Assembly: GCA_023390695.1 (NCBI GenBank)
Contig: JAEWCJ010000211.1
Coordinates: 1 to 16,163, forward strand
Origin: Pseudomonadota bacterium
Lineage (GTDB): Bacteria; Pseudomonadota; Alphaproteobacteria; Rhizobiales; Xanthobacteraceae
Direction: 5' to 3'
DNA: 16,163 bases
A program made the position numbers and the translations under genes. The notes under the pieces are model-generated. The model saw only the letters and a program-made list of their open reading frames with translations. It did no database searches and was not told the origin of the DNA. How positions within the stretch are numbered: the stretch's first letter is position 1; each line of letters begins with the position of its first letter. This document shows positions 8,225-14,997 of this stretch, one piece after another.

Positions 8225-8292
8225 TCTGGGCAGCAGAATTTGAACCTGCAGCCCCCACGTCCCGAACGTGGTGCGCTGCCAGACGTGCCCCC
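8225..8292 (-). pseudogene. Degenerate tRNA-Pro(CGG), probable att site
   Basis: Read on the minus strand, this has a D-loop/stem part (TCTGGCAGCGC), a perfect anticodon arm CCACG-TTCGGGA-CGTGG (anticodon CGG, U33 present), a GGGG variable region and a T-arm GCAGG-TTCAAAT-TCTGC. The 3' acceptor strand TGCCCAG is followed by A. It is damaged: the 5' half of the D-arm is missing (about 6-8 bases short of a normal tRNA-Pro), only about five of seven acceptor pairs form, and GCA stands where CCA is expected. The 3' end faces the chromosome and the integrase lies on the other side. That is the geometry for a duplicated tRNA 3' end left at attL, with the complete gene expected at the far right end of the element. 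Confidence 0.65.
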
Positions 8293-8293
8293 C

Positions 8294-8310
8294 TCTGCTC
8301 CCAAAGCAGA
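8294..8310 (-). pseudogene. Isolated tRNA-Pro(TGG) anticodon arm
   Basis: On the minus strand the 17 bases TCTGC-TTTGGGA-GCAGA form a perfect 5-base-pair stem and a canonical 7-base loop with U33 and anticodon TGG. A G-run follows, as in the variable region of tRNA-Pro. The upstream bases GTTAGACT weakly resemble the end of a D-loop, but no T-arm or acceptor stem is present. It directly abuts the 5' side of the tRNA-Pro(CGG) remnant. It could be a deletion product or a recombination remnant. Confidence 0.5.
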
Positions 8311-8340
8311 AAGTCTAACGTTGTCGGTTGGCGAAGTTAC

Positions 8341-8370
8341 AGCGCCGGCCTGTCACGCCGGAGGCCGCGG
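8341..8370 (+). pseudogene. tRNA-Asp(GTC) central fragment
   Basis: This is an anticodon arm CCGGC-CTGTCAC-GCCGG (anticodon GTC) with AGCG, the 3' part of a D-stem, before it and GAGGCCGCGG, a variable loop and T-stem start, after it. It matches my recollection of alphaproteobacterial tRNA-Asp over about 30 bases with one or two differences. The T-loop, the acceptor stem and a normal D-arm are absent, so it cannot be a standard tRNA. It lies on the strand opposite to the proline pieces. Confidence 0.55.
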
Positions 8371-8371
8371 A

Positions 8372-8386
8372 TGGCGGAGAGGGTGG
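8372..8386 (-). other. 15-base match to a tRNA-Ser 3' terminus
   Basis: The minus strand reads CCACCCTCTCCGCCA, which equals the last 15 bases (including CCA) of a common bacterial tRNA-Ser. No T-loop precedes it. On the plus strand the overlapping GGAGAGGGTGGCCGA also resembles a tRNA-Ser 5' end with one extra G. It is short enough to be chance; it is listed because it directly follows other tRNA pieces. Confidence 0.3.
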
Positions 8387-8410
8387 CCGATCTCTTAGCT
8401 TCCGGCAAGG

Positions 8411-8500
8411 CCCGATAAAGGCCGAAGAAGGCCGAAAAATCTGTCTAATCAGTTATTTAAACTGAGTTCCTCGTCTGGCAGAGCCCGATAGCGTCCGATA
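8411..8500. promoter_or_regulatory. Putative integrase arm sites and IHF site
   Basis: CCGATA occurs at 8412-8417, 8485-8490 and 8495-8500; the last two are 10 bases apart, about one helical turn. Two GGCCGAA units lie at 8420-8436. Between the outer copies, AATCAGTTATTTA (8447-8459) fits the IHF consensus WATCARNNNNTTR at every fixed position. This arrangement of short direct repeats around an IHF bend site, between a tRNA-type core and an integrase gene, is what lambda-like attachment sites look like. Binding is inferred only. Confidence 0.45.
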
Positions 8501-8560
8501 AAATCCGGCTTCAGGAAATGGGCGGGGGCATGGGTAGGCCCCGCATTCGGGCTGGATCGC

Positions 8561-9817
8561 ATGGGCAAGGGAATTCATCGCCTCACGGCGAAGCAGGTTG
8601 AGCACGCAAAGCCGGGCCGTCATGCTGATGGTAAGGGCCTTTGGCTCCAAGTCGCTCGGTGGAAGGGCAAGGACGGCAAATTCAAGGTCACCCGTTCCTG
8701 GCTGTTCCAATACACATCCTCGACCGGGAAAATCCGGCAGATGGGCCTTGGATCGGCCCAAACGGTCTCCCTCGGTGAGGCCCGAGTGTTCGCGGATGAC
8801 GTTCGCCGCCAGCTACGGGACGGCGTTGATCCCATAGACGCCCGCCGCGAAGCAAAAGACAGAAAGCGACTGGCCAGTTTCCGGACCGTTTCATTTAAAC
8901 AGGCCGCAGAAGAGCACATCGCGGCGTTCCGGCCTATCTGGAAGAGCGAAAAGCATGCAGCCCAATGGACATCAACTCTTGAAACTTACGCATTTCCGTT
9001 AATTGGCGACGTGTCAGTCTCCGAAATCGATGTCGATCTTGTATGCAAAGTGCTTCAGCCAATTTGGATGGAGAAGCCGGAGACAGCGAGCCGCCTACGA
9101 GGGCGGATAGAGGCCATTCTCGGCCGTGCTATCGCGATGAAACAGCGGGAGGGCGACAACCCAGCTCGATGGGATCGGCTTGAAGCGATATTTCCGGCCC
9201 GCACTGCTGTCCAGAAAATCCGAAATCATCCTGCGCTGCCTTACGCTGAAGTCGGCGCCTTTATTGCTGAGCTTCGATCCAAAGAAGGGATTTCAGCCCG
9301 CGCGCTTGAATTTACAATCCTGACTGCGGCGAGGACGAGCGAGGTAATTGGCGCTCGCGCGGAAGAATTCAATTTGACCGATAATGTCTGGACTGTCCCG
9401 GCTGAGCGAATGAAGACTAAGAAGGAGCATCGCGTTCCTCTTTCGAAACGTGCCCTGCAAATTATTCGCGAGCTTCCTCACGAAGAGGGTAATCCGTTCG
9501 TATTCATTGGGCGAAAGGGCCAAGGCCTTAGCAATATGTCCTTATTGAAGGTTATGCGCGAACTTCGACCCGACTACGTTGTGCATGGCTTCAGATCGTC
9601 GTTCCGCGATTGGGTTGGAGAAGCGACCAACCATTCCGGGGACGTCGCGGAAATGGCCTTGTCCCACACAATCAAAAACAAGGTAGAGGCCGCGTATCGG
9701 AGAGGTGATCTCTTCGAAAAGCGACGCCGCATGATGGAAGACTGGGCCGCATTTTGCAGTCGCGTGCCGAAGAAGCAGGCAGACAACGTGACGCTATTGC
9801 GGGTTAGGAGCAATTAG
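8561..9817 (+). CDS. Tyrosine-type integrase (DUF4102/P4 family)
   Basis: A 418-residue site-specific recombinase that would integrate and excise the element at a tRNA-type att site. The N-terminal arm-binding domain has the LTAKQVEHAKPG...DGKGLWLQV pattern of the P4-type family, ending in LGEARVFADDVRRQLRDGVDP. A SAM-like core-binding region follows (about 105-200). All catalytic residues are visible: Arg258 (TAARTSE), Lys in MKTKKEH (285-287), His342 and Arg345 in HGFRSSFRDW, His369 in LSHT and the nucleophile Tyr379 in VEAAYRRGD. Length is normal. It is the first gene inside the element and reads away from the att region. No strong ribosome site is seen before the ATG. It appears intact. 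Confidence 0.95.
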   Translation: MGKGIHRLTAKQVEHAKPGRHADGKGLWLQVARWKGKDGKFKVTRSWLFQYTSSTGKIRQMGLGSAQTVSLGEARVFADDVRRQLRDGVDPIDARREAKDRKRLASFRTVSFKQAAEEHIAAFRPIWKSEKHAAQWTSTLETYAFPLIGDVSVSEIDVDLVCKVLQPIWMEKPETASRLRGRIEAILGRAIAMKQREGDNPARWDRLEAIFPARTAVQKIRNHPALPYAEVGAFIAELRSKEGISARALEFTILTAARTSEVIGARAEEFNLTDNVWTVPAERMKTKKEHRVPLSKRALQIIRELPHEEGNPFVFIGRKGQGLSNMSLLKVMRELRPDYVVHGFRSSFRDWVGEATNHSGDVAEMALSHTIKNKVEAAYRRGDLFEKRRRMMEDWAAFCSRVPKKQADNVTLLRVRSN

Positions 9818-9819
9818 TG

Positions 9820-10290
9820 ATGGCTACGCCACCGAAGCCGAAGGCTTATTCGACAAGGCCCATTGAGCCCTTGAACCGACGGCTAGAAAGGTACCAATTT
9901 CAAGACGCAATCTTTGCTGCGAAAGCGGGCAAGACATCGGCTTTGTGCGCGCTCATTGAATTCGGCCAGCCCGACACGGACGAAAATCGCGAACTGCTTG
10001 TAAAGCTGATCAAGTATCGGCTTGAAAGGAAGGGCCGGGGCAGAAAAACACCGTGGAGACATCCTGCTGATGAGATGGAGCGCGAAATCGCAAGCGCGGT
10101 CATCAGAGTTTTACGGGCTCGGAGAAAGCGATACGGAAGGAAGCGAGCCCTTAATGGTGAAGCCGAGACAATCGCCAACGACATAATCAACGAACGCGGC
10201 CATCAAGGCGATTTCCAAGGCTTGAATGTCAGCCTCCAGAACATCCTCCGTCATGTCGCGCGCGGTCTAACAAAGACGCGCAAATCATAG
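9820..10290 (+). CDS. Small basic protein of unknown function
   Basis: A 156-residue protein I do not recognise. It is rich in Arg and Lys, with a basic block RLERKGRGRKTPWRH near the middle and a second one (RARRKRYGRKR) after a helical stretch, which suggests nucleic-acid binding. No membrane segment or known motif is visible. The ATG at 9820 lies two bases past the integrase stop and 9 bases after AGGAG (9806-9810); a GTG at 9817, overlapping that stop, is also possible. Tight linkage to the integrase suggests joint expression and perhaps a role in recombination or early control, but that is inference. Confidence 0.72.
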   Translation: MATPPKPKAYSTRPIEPLNRRLERYQFQDAIFAAKAGKTSALCALIEFGQPDTDENRELLVKLIKYRLERKGRGRKTPWRHPADEMEREIASAVIRVLRARRKRYGRKRALNGEAETIANDIINERGHQGDFQGLNVSLQNILRHVARGLTKTRKS

Positions 10291-10301
10291 TCCCGCGCAA
10301 A

Positions 10302-10318
10302 TCCCGAATTGTTCGGGA
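10302..10318. promoter_or_regulatory. Perfect inverted repeat upstream of the AlpA-like gene
   Basis: TCCCGAA (10302-10308) and TTCGGGA (10312-10318) form a 7-base-pair dyad with a TTG spacer. It starts 12 bases after the stop of the preceding gene and lies 65 bases before the AlpA-like start. No T-run follows, so a simple intrinsic terminator is unlikely. It may be an operator. Confidence 0.35.
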
Positions 10319-10382
10319 CCTGCCCAAATCTCGTTCCGGCATAATCCGAGGGAGCCCGACAAGGGCTGCTGAGGAGCGGAGC

Positions 10383-10598
10383 ATGTCCGAAAAATCAATA
10401 TCCATACTGCGAATGCCGGAAATCCAAAGGCGCACCGGCCTCTCTCCCGCTCGCATTTACGAGCTGATCGCGCTTGAAATGTTTCCCATGCAGGTCCGGC
10501 TGGGCAAACGATCTGTCGGTTGGGCTGAGCACGAAATTGAGGCGTGGCTGCAAGACAAATTAGATGCCCGCCACTTACGGCGGCGCGCCTCGAAATAG
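10383..10598 (+). CDS. AlpA-like helix-turn-helix regulator / excisionase
   Basis: A 71-residue DNA-binding protein. The sequence RMPEIQRRTGLSPARIYELIALEMFPMQVRLGKRSVGWAEHEIEAWL follows the AlpA/MerR-like winged helix pattern closely: helix-turn-helix at about 12-30, the FP turn, and the GWxExEIxxW signature at about 46-55. In phage satellites and prophages such proteins activate integrase or replication genes or act as excisionase. GAGGAGCGGAGC precedes the ATG at 10383, so the start is well supported. Its position between the integrase and the primase gene is usual for P4-like satellites and PICIs. Confidence 0.9.
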   Translation: MSEKSISILRMPEIQRRTGLSPARIYELIALEMFPMQVRLGKRSVGWAEHEIEAWLQDKLDARHLRRRASK

Positions 10599-10639
10599 CG
10601 GCCCTCGGAACCAACGCTCAAAGTGAAAGTAACAAAATC

Positions 10640-12649
10640 ATGCGTGGGACAACTGACCTGTCGCAAGCGCGGCAATTTCTTGAGCTGCTGCGACCTAAGG
10701 CAAAACTGTGGACCTTCCAAACCTTTGACGACAAAGCAGAGCGAAAGGATGCGCGGCTTACCTGCATGCTTCACGGGCATCTAGACGAACATATTGAGGA
10801 GCTCGTTAAACTCAATCGGAAAGGGGCAGGAATTTTCGTTGCCATTAATTTGACTGATGGAAGGGGACGCAAAAAGGAAAACATCAAGAAGGTTAGGGCG
10901 ATTGCAGTCGATCTCGATGGCGCCCCACTTGACGCAGTTCAAGCATGCGCTCTTGAGCCACACATCATCGTTGAAACATCCGAGGGTCGCTATCATGCAT
11001 ATTGGCGGACCAAGGACGTAAAACTGAATGAGTTCGAAGATTTTCAACGTGGCCTAGCGGCAAGATTTGATGGTGATCCATCTGTCGCGTTACTGACGCA
11101 CGTGGCGCGCATACCTGGCTTCAGTCACAACAAGGCGCAACCATTCAGCACTCGGATCATCGCGCACCATGATGGTCCAGCCTATACTCGTACCGAACTT
11201 GCAAGGGAATTTGCGCCGCAGAAGCGCCCACACAAGAAGCGTCAAAGCAATACGAGCGCATTAATCTTGTCGCCTAAATCTCCAAGGAATAGTGCGATTG
11301 AGTTTCTGAAACGAAAGTGCATGCAGGGTGATGCGCAGGCTCCAGCTTTTGGCCTGCATTACTACCGAAATTCTTTCTACAAGTGGTCGGGAACACATTT
11401 TCGCGCTCTTAGCGTCGATGCAATCCGCAGCGATATTTATAGCTTTTGTGACGATGCGATCACGCACGACAAGGATGGCGAAGCTCCTTTCCACCCGACC
11501 GCGTCAAAGGTTACAGCCATCATTGATGCCTTGAAGGCGGGTATATTGCTGCCTGAGGATGAAAATCCGCCATTCTGGATTGGCGACAAACCACTTGAAA
11601 ACGCTGGGCTGATTGCATTCCAAAATGGTCTACTTGAAGTTGATACCGGACGCCTCGCAAAGCACACACCCTATTTCTTCAACGTCAACTGCCTTCCATT
11701 CGAGTTCGATTCTGATGCGCCGCGCCCGAAGCGATGGTTGGCATTTTTGCGGGAGGTGTGGCCAGAAGACCAAGATGCGCGCCGCGCACTTCAGGAAATA
11801 TTCGGCCTGCTACTAACCTCGGACACTCGCTATCAGAAGATCTTCATGATCATCGGTCCGAAGCGGTCCGGGAAAGGAACTATAGGCCGGGTACTGACTG
11901 AGCTGTTGGGCAGAGATAACGTCGTAAACCCAACACTAGCCAGTCTTGGCTCGCAGTTTGGTCTATCTACGCTCATCGATAAGCGAGCAGCGATAATTGC
12001 GGACGCTCGTATCGGAAGCAGCATTGATGGAAATTTGGTTGCCGAGCGTCTGCTTTCTATATCGGGAGAAGACGCCCAGACCATCGATATCAAATACCGA
12101 AGCCATTGGACGGGACGGCTGGCGGTTCGATTTCTTATCCTCACGAACGAACTGCCCCGCATCAACGACGCATCCAATGCGCTTTCTTCACGGTTTGTCC
12201 TGTTGCCCATAAAGGAGACATTTTATGGTCGCGAAGATCAAGGATTGACTGACACACTCTTGCAGGAGCTGCCGGGCATCTTGAATTGGGCATTGGAGGG
12301 ATTGGACCGGCTTCAAGAGCGAGGTTTCTTCAAAGCGCCGGGGTCCTCAGTTGAGGCAATTCGTGCGCTCGAAGACTTGGCAAGCCCTGTAGGCGCATTC
12401 TTGCGGGAATGGTGTGAATTCAGGTCAGGCGAACGGATTGAAGTAAAACGAATGTACGACGCTTGGACAAAGTGGTGTGGGCTACATGGCCACCGACCCC
12501 AAAGCAGCGCAATGTTTGGTCGAAATTTGCATGCTGCTTTCCCCCAGGTCACGGCAAGGGGGCGCGGCGCTAGCAGGTTCTATCAGGGGCTTTGCTTGAG
12601 TCAGAGGGGAGAGAAGGAATACTCGGAACTAGAGTTCTCTCGCTCATAA
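10640..12649 (+). CDS. RepB-like primase fused to D5/P4-type superfamily 3 helicase
   Basis: A replication protein of 669 residues. The N-terminal part (about 1-190) looks like an archaeo-eukaryotic-type RepB primase: AIAVDLDG with the metal-binding pair DLD (91-93), then HIIVETSEGRYHAYW and ARIPGFSHNK (157-165). The C-terminal part is an SF3 helicase: a D5_N-like region, Walker A GPKRSGKGT (406-414), Walker B-like IIADAR (452-457), sensor LTNELPRI (501-508), arginine finger SSRF near 518, and a winged-helix tail ending RFYQGL. It would prime and unwind the element's own DNA. The frame is open back to an ATG at 10544, but that start would overlap the AlpA-like gene by 55 bases; I prefer the ATG at 10640, although its ribosome site (GTGAAAG) is weak. 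Confidence 0.92.
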   Translation: MRGTTDLSQARQFLELLRPKAKLWTFQTFDDKAERKDARLTCMLHGHLDEHIEELVKLNRKGAGIFVAINLTDGRGRKKENIKKVRAIAVDLDGAPLDAVQACALEPHIIVETSEGRYHAYWRTKDVKLNEFEDFQRGLAARFDGDPSVALLTHVARIPGFSHNKAQPFSTRIIAHHDGPAYTRTELAREFAPQKRPHKKRQSNTSALILSPKSPRNSAIEFLKRKCMQGDAQAPAFGLHYYRNSFYKWSGTHFRALSVDAIRSDIYSFCDDAITHDKDGEAPFHPTASKVTAIIDALKAGILLPEDENPPFWIGDKPLENAGLIAFQNGLLEVDTGRLAKHTPYFFNVNCLPFEFDSDAPRPKRWLAFLREVWPEDQDARRALQEIFGLLLTSDTRYQKIFMIIGPKRSGKGTIGRVLTELLGRDNVVNPTLASLGSQFGLSTLIDKRAAIIADARIGSSIDGNLVAERLLSISGEDAQTIDIKYRSHWTGRLAVRFLILTNELPRINDASNALSSRFVLLPIKETFYGREDQGLTDTLLQELPGILNWALEGLDRLQERGFFKAPGSSVEAIRALEDLASPVGAFLREWCEFRSGERIEVKRMYDAWTKWCGLHGHRPQSSAMFGRNLHAAFPQVTARGRGASRFYQGLCLSQRGEKEYSELEFSRS

Positions 12650-12655
12650 GCAGTG

Positions 12656-12767
12656 ATAGGCAGGGATACGATTATTTGGACTTGTTGAATTGTCTCCGCA
12701 GCTATGCTGTCCGCCGCCAATATCAGAAAGAGGAAAGGGAAATCGGATTTATCGTATCCCTTCCTAT
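12656..12767. repeat. 17-base inverted repeat with 78-base spacer (possible origin or structured RNA)
   Basis: The left arm ATAGGCAGGGATACGAT (12656-12672) and right arm ATCGTATCCCTTCCTAT (12751-12767) pair at 16 of 17 positions. The repeat begins seven bases after the primase-helicase stop. Origins of satellite and plasmid replicons often lie beside the replication gene and contain inverted repeats, so an origin is one reading; a long-loop RNA element is another. The right arm also includes an alternative small hairpin CCTTC-CTAT-GAAGG. Confidence 0.55.
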
Positions 12768-12938
12768 GAAGGCATGCCTGTCCGCAAGCGCCGTTCCTAC
12801 CCATGATGTGCCTTTAGAGGCCGCAGCGCGCCTGCATGCGCCTCTCAGAAAAATGTTTTGTCACGGCACTAACACGTTGCTCGCCATGCGTAATCGGAGA
12901 GCTTCTCCGCCCTTATACACACGAAAAGCCCGCAAACA

Positions 12939-12966
12939 TTGATCTGGAAGGGCAAAGTGATATCCT
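12939..12966 (+). promoter_or_regulatory. Candidate promoter for the terminase operon
   Basis: TTGATC (12939-12944) and TATCCT (12961-12966) are separated by 16 bases, a fair sigma-70-type match. It lies about 40 bases before the AGGAGG ribosome site at 13005. Such matches are common by chance. Confidence 0.3.
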
Positions 12967-13057
12967 ACCCATGTCTCTGCCCATGTTCGCAGCACGATTT
13001 TGAGAGGAGGCGGCGATTTCGAGGTCGGCGCAGAAGCCCGACAAAAGACCACTGATT

Positions 13058-13471
13058 GTGGCTCGGAAGCACGCACGCTCTCGCCTAAGCAATGGCTCCT
13101 CGATCTTGCCGACATCAGACGGCCGCTCGCTCTGGGCGCGGCTGTTTCGCGACACCTATGCCGCACTGATCGCGCATTGCGGAGGCGAAGACGCAATCTC
13201 CGAGACGCGAAGGATGGCAGCGCGCAGGGTCGCAGCGCTTGAAGCTGAATTGATCTATCTGGAAGACCAGTTCGCATCGAAGCGAGAGCAAGGCAAATCT
13301 CCCGACAACGAAAGTCTGGCGCTCTATGGAACGCTCGCGGATCGCCAGCGCAGATTGTCAGACTCGCTTGGCTGGGAGCGCAAGGCGAAAGACATCACAC
13401 CCGATCTGCAATCTTACCTCAGCGGGAAAGCAAGGCATCGGTCGGAACTTGATGGAGAACTTGTCGAATGA
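13058..13471 (+). CDS. Phage terminase small subunit-like protein
   Basis: A 137-residue protein whose pattern RSRLSNGSSILPTSDGRSLWARLFRDTYAALIAHCGG...RRVAALEAELIYLE...LALYGTLADRQRRLSDSLGWERKAKDITPDL matches a protein family commonly found directly before terminase large subunits in rhizobial prophages. It would recognise the packaging site and deliver DNA to the large subunit. It overlaps the large-subunit start by ATGA (13468-13471). The GTG at 13058 is the first standard start, but no ribosome site precedes it; a perfect AGGAGG lies upstream, five bases before an in-frame ATT at 13016, so translation may begin there and add 14 residues. The identification rests on family pattern and position. 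Confidence 0.78.
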   Translation: MARKHARSRLSNGSSILPTSDGRSLWARLFRDTYAALIAHCGGEDAISETRRMAARRVAALEAELIYLEDQFASKREQGKSPDNESLALYGTLADRQRRLSDSLGWERKAKDITPDLQSYLSGKARHRSELDGELVE

Positions 13472-14997
13472 GGGAGCGGGTGCGCATTAAGCCCGAGCGC
13501 AACAGGATTAGACCCGCCACCTCACTCACCCTTCTGCAAGCCTGTCGAGACGCCAATCTGTTTGCGCCTTGGTTCGAAGACCCGCTCACTTGGCGAGCGT
13601 GGTTCGCATTTATTGCAGCCTTGTTCGGCCTGCCACTGACAGACAAGCAACTCGCGATCTATCGGAAACACACCGGCAGAACAGAAGCCCCAAGCGAGCC
13701 AGCAAAGGAAGGCTGGCTGATCTGTGGAAGACGAGCAGGAAAGTCGCTCATCCTGTCGATCATCGCGGTCTATCTCGCAACATTTCGGGATTATCGGCCG
13801 TTCTTGCAGCCGGGCGAACGCGCGACCATTGCGGTCATTGCGTCAGACCGAAAGCAAGCGCGAACCATCTTGCGATACATCGGCGCCTTGCTTCGGGAGG
13901 TTCCGATGCTTGCGGCAATGATCGAACGGGAGACGAGCGAAAGCTTCGACCTGATCAATTCGGTGACTATCGAAGTCTCGACCGCCAGCAGTCGCGGAAC
14001 CCGTGGCTACACCTTCGCGGCTGTTCTTTGCGATGAAATTGCATTTTGGCCCGACGAATTTTCGTCAGACCCGGACGTTGAGATTTTGAACGCAGTTCGA
14101 CCCGGTCTCGGAACGATCGATGGATCGATGTTATTGTGCGCGTCCAGTCCACACGCAAAGCGCGGCGCTCTGTACGGCGCATATAGACGCCATTACGGCG
14201 CAGATGGATCGCCGGTCTTGGTGTGGAAGGCTGCGACGCGAGAAATGAACGAGACCTACTCGCAGGAGAAGCTTGACGCAGCTTATGAGGAAGACGCCGC
14301 CAGCGCCTCAGCCGAATACGGAGCCGAATTTCGGTCAGACATCGCGGCCTTTATCGAGCGGGAAACGGTCGAGGCATGCGTTTCAACAGGGGTCCGCGAA
14401 CGCCTGTATGATGCACAGCTTTCGTATGTTGGGTTTGTCGATCCTAGCGGCGGCTCTCGCGACTCCTTCACTCTCGCAATCGGACATAGGCAAGGCGAGA
14501 AGATCGTTCTCGACGCAATCAGAGAACGAAAGCCTCCATTCAGCCCGGACGCCGTAACGCGGGAATACGCCGAACTTTTGAAAAACTATCGCATCAGCAA
14601 GATCACAGGCGACAAGTTCGCGGGTGCATTTTCCGCTGAGGCATTTGCGAAGCACGGTATCACCTACGAGCAATCGGCAAAGCCGAAGTCTGACTTGTAC
14701 GTGGACATGCTGCCGATCCTCAATTCCGGCAACGTGGATTTGTTGGACGAGCCTCGCCTGACGGCACAGCTCGTCGGGCTTGAGCGTAGAACGGCCCGCT
14801 CGGGCCGAGACTCAATCGATCATCCTCCGAACGGACATGATGACCTCGCCAACGTTGTCGCGGGGATCGTGTCCAATCTTTTGACCACCAACCTTTCATA
14901 TCGAACGGACCTCTCGTGGGTCGGAGGAGACAACGAGGATGATTGGCGACGCATGCGACTACAACGGTTTATCAACAGCGGAGGTTATTACAAATGA
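13468..14997 (+). CDS. Phage terminase large subunit
   Basis: The DNA-packaging motor, 509 residues. The N-terminal ATPase has Walker A GRRAGKS (87-93) after GWLIC, and Walker B AAVLCDE (D189, E190) followed by FWPDE. A CASSPHAKRG segment (224-232) is the likely coupling motif. The C-terminal RNase H-like nuclease has VGFVDPSGGSRDS (D325), KITGDKFAG (D382) and GHDDLANVVAG (D458/D459) as the expected acidic triad. No frame damage is seen. It overlaps both neighbours by ATGA (13468-13471 and 14994-14997), so the packaging genes are translationally coupled. Intact motifs suggest a packaging-competent element. Confidence 0.94.
   Translation: MRERVRIKPERNRIRPATSLTLLQACRDANLFAPWFEDPLTWRAWFAFIAALFGLPLTDKQLAIYRKHTGRTEAPSEPAKEGWLICGRRAGKSLILSIIAVYLATFRDYRPFLQPGERATIAVIASDRKQARTILRYIGALLREVPMLAAMIERETSESFDLINSVTIEVSTASSRGTRGYTFAAVLCDEIAFWPDEFSSDPDVEILNAVRPGLGTIDGSMLLCASSPHAKRGALYGAYRRHYGADGSPVLVWKAATREMNETYSQEKLDAAYEEDAASASAEYGAEFRSDIAAFIERETVEACVSTGVRERLYDAQLSYVGFVDPSGGSRDSFTLAIGHRQGEKIVLDAIRERKPPFSPDAVTREYAELLKNYRISKITGDKFAGAFSAEAFAKHGITYEQSAKPKSDLYVDMLPILNSGNVDLLDEPRLTAQLVGLERRTARSGRDSIDHPPNGHDDLANVVAGIVSNLLTTNLSYRTDLSWVGGDNEDDWRRMRLQRFINSGGYYK

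Larger units (their letters stand above)
8201..8560. other. Gene-free junction region with tRNA pieces and putative attachment site
   Basis: No convincing ORF lies in these 360 bases. They hold the tRNA-derived segments at 8225-8386, then an IHF consensus and CCGATA repeats at 8411-8500, and finally the approach to the integrase start. The chromosome-like, GC-rich region ends on the left and phage-type genes begin on the right. I interpret the whole as the left attachment region (attL) of the integrated element. Confidence 0.6.
12650..13057. other. Gene-poor gap between replication and packaging genes
   Basis: I find no convincing gene here. The gap holds the long inverted repeat at 12656-12767, a short perfect hairpin CGGAGA-GCT-TCTCCG (12894-12908) without a T-run, a candidate promoter at 12939-12966 and a strong ribosome site at 13005-13010. 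It could combine a replication origin with the late promoter. Confidence 0.5.

Noticed and set aside
8225..8292. Functional tRNA-Pro gene
   Set aside because: Half of the D-arm is missing, the acceptor stem has at least two mismatches and the 3' CCA is not encoded.
8294..8560. CRISPR array or regular repeat array
   Set aside because: The repeats present are short (6-10 bases), unevenly spaced and flanked by tRNA-like sequence; there are no uniform repeat-spacer units.
10544..10639. Upstream start of the primase-helicase
   Set aside because: It would overlap the AlpA-like gene by 55 bases, and the added residues show no primase-like pattern. Not fully excluded, because the ribosome site of the preferred start is weak.
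12592..12942. Open frame of 116 codons between the primase and terminase genes
   Set aside because: It begins inside the primase gene, has no convincing ribosome site, runs across the inverted repeat, and its protein shows no recognisable pattern. The late part (PPLYTRKARKH) looked protein-like but is too short to support a call.
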